This document shows, in pieces, positions 43,213 through 43,336 of a stretch of DNA of 43,336 nt. The first letter of the stretch is position 1; each line of letters opens with the position of its first letter. This DNA comes from Clostridia bacterium. Lineage in GTDB: Bacteria; Bacillota; Clostridia; Christensenellales; Aristaeellaceae. The stretch lies in NCBI GenBank assembly GCA_030530315.1, contig JAUMVG010000026.1, forward strand, positions 1 through 43,336. The letters are read 5' to 3'. The translations under genes and the position numbers were made by a program. The notes beneath the pieces were generated by a model. That model searched no databases and had not been told where the DNA came from. It saw only the letters and a program-made list of their open reading frames with translations.

Positions 43213-43336
43213 GGTACACCATCAGGGGCTCGATTCTCGCCTGCGGGCTCGGTCGGGGCGGGCTCTGGAAGTCCACTGGACTGGCTCTATAATAAAAGTT
43301 GGGGTGAGCGAGAAAAAGGAAGACAAAGCAGCCACG

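Larger units (their letters stand above)
42977..43336. other. Non-coding right end of the window with hairpins and an outward promoter
   Basis: No convincing coding frame in 360 bp. It holds three hairpins: 43026-43035 with 43043-43054 (one bulge), and two terminator-like hairpins listed separately. TATAAT at 43288-43293, in GGCTCTATAATAAAAGTTGGGGTGAG, could drive a gene beyond the edge. The sequence from about 43285 may be the end of a mobile element, but this cannot be shown inside the window. Confidence 0.5.

Overview
The window is a gene-dense, GC-rich chromosomal segment from a spore-forming, low-branching Bacillota. An uncultured member of the Clostridia is most likely. The evidence is a Spo0A C-terminus, a complete spoIIIAA-AH operon, the clostridial gene order from spoIIIA through asp23, nusB, xseAB, ispA, dxs, tlyA, nadK and argR to recN, an ECF vitamin transporter module, a CtsR-type box in front of clpB, and AGGAGG ribosome-binding sites almost everywhere. 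The left edge cuts spo0A. The right edge ends in non-coding DNA with hairpins and an outward promoter. No rRNA, tRNA, CRISPR array or complete insertion sequence was seen.

Layout. 1-1.2 kb: 3' part of spo0A and uridine kinase (udk), on +, ending in a long perfect hairpin. 1.4-16.5 kb (minus strand, read right to left): spoIIIAA-AB-AC-AD-AE-AF-AG-AH behind a possible SigE promoter, then a SigA-type promoter for asp23-amaP-nusB-xseA-xseB-ispA-dxs-tlyA-nadK-argR-recN. spoIIIAF is only 59 codons long and was found by hand translation. 16.6-18.7 kb: a branching enzyme of the eukaryote-like type, followed by a 174-bp inverted-repeat (MITE-like) element. 18.9-22.5 kb (minus): a fused phosphoglycerate kinase-triosephosphate isomerase gene and gpmI. 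22.6-27.5 kb (+): ecfA1-ecfA2-ecfT-truA, a YbaK-type deacylase, a HAD protein and a Dabb-domain protein. 27.7-29.4 kb (minus): a NifU-like/GGGtGRT protein pair, divergent from enolase (29.8-31.1 kb, +). 31.2-34.1 kb (minus): two GT2 glycosyltransferases and UDP-galactopyranose mutase, a small galactofuranose module. 34.3-35.4 kb: two convergent GNAT acetyltransferases. 35.5-38.1 kb (minus): clpB with a perfect -35/-10 promoter and a CtsR operator. 38.4-40.1 kb (+): an EamA/DMT transporter and glutamate racemase. 40.2-42.3 kb (minus): an MscS channel and a short MocR-like regulator. 42.4-43.0 kb (+): an ECF S component sharing its promoter region with that regulator.

The genes supply mainly core functions: lower glycolysis (pgk-tpi, gpmI, eno), isoprenoid precursors (dxs, ispA), sporulation channel assembly, and envelope and protein stress responses (asp23/amaP, clpB, mscS). 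No wholly new multi-gene system is evident. The most interesting points are the reduced SpoIIIAF/AG proteins, the MocR-like regulator that has Arg where the PLP lysine is expected and lacks the C-terminal subdomain next to an orphan ECF S component, the uncharacterised NifU-like/GGGtGRT pair with a long structured leader, the PGK-TIM fusion, and the MITE-like element. Start codons were moved inward from the longest open frame wherever a good Shine-Dalgarno site decided the matter. All identifications rest on reading motifs, not on database searches.
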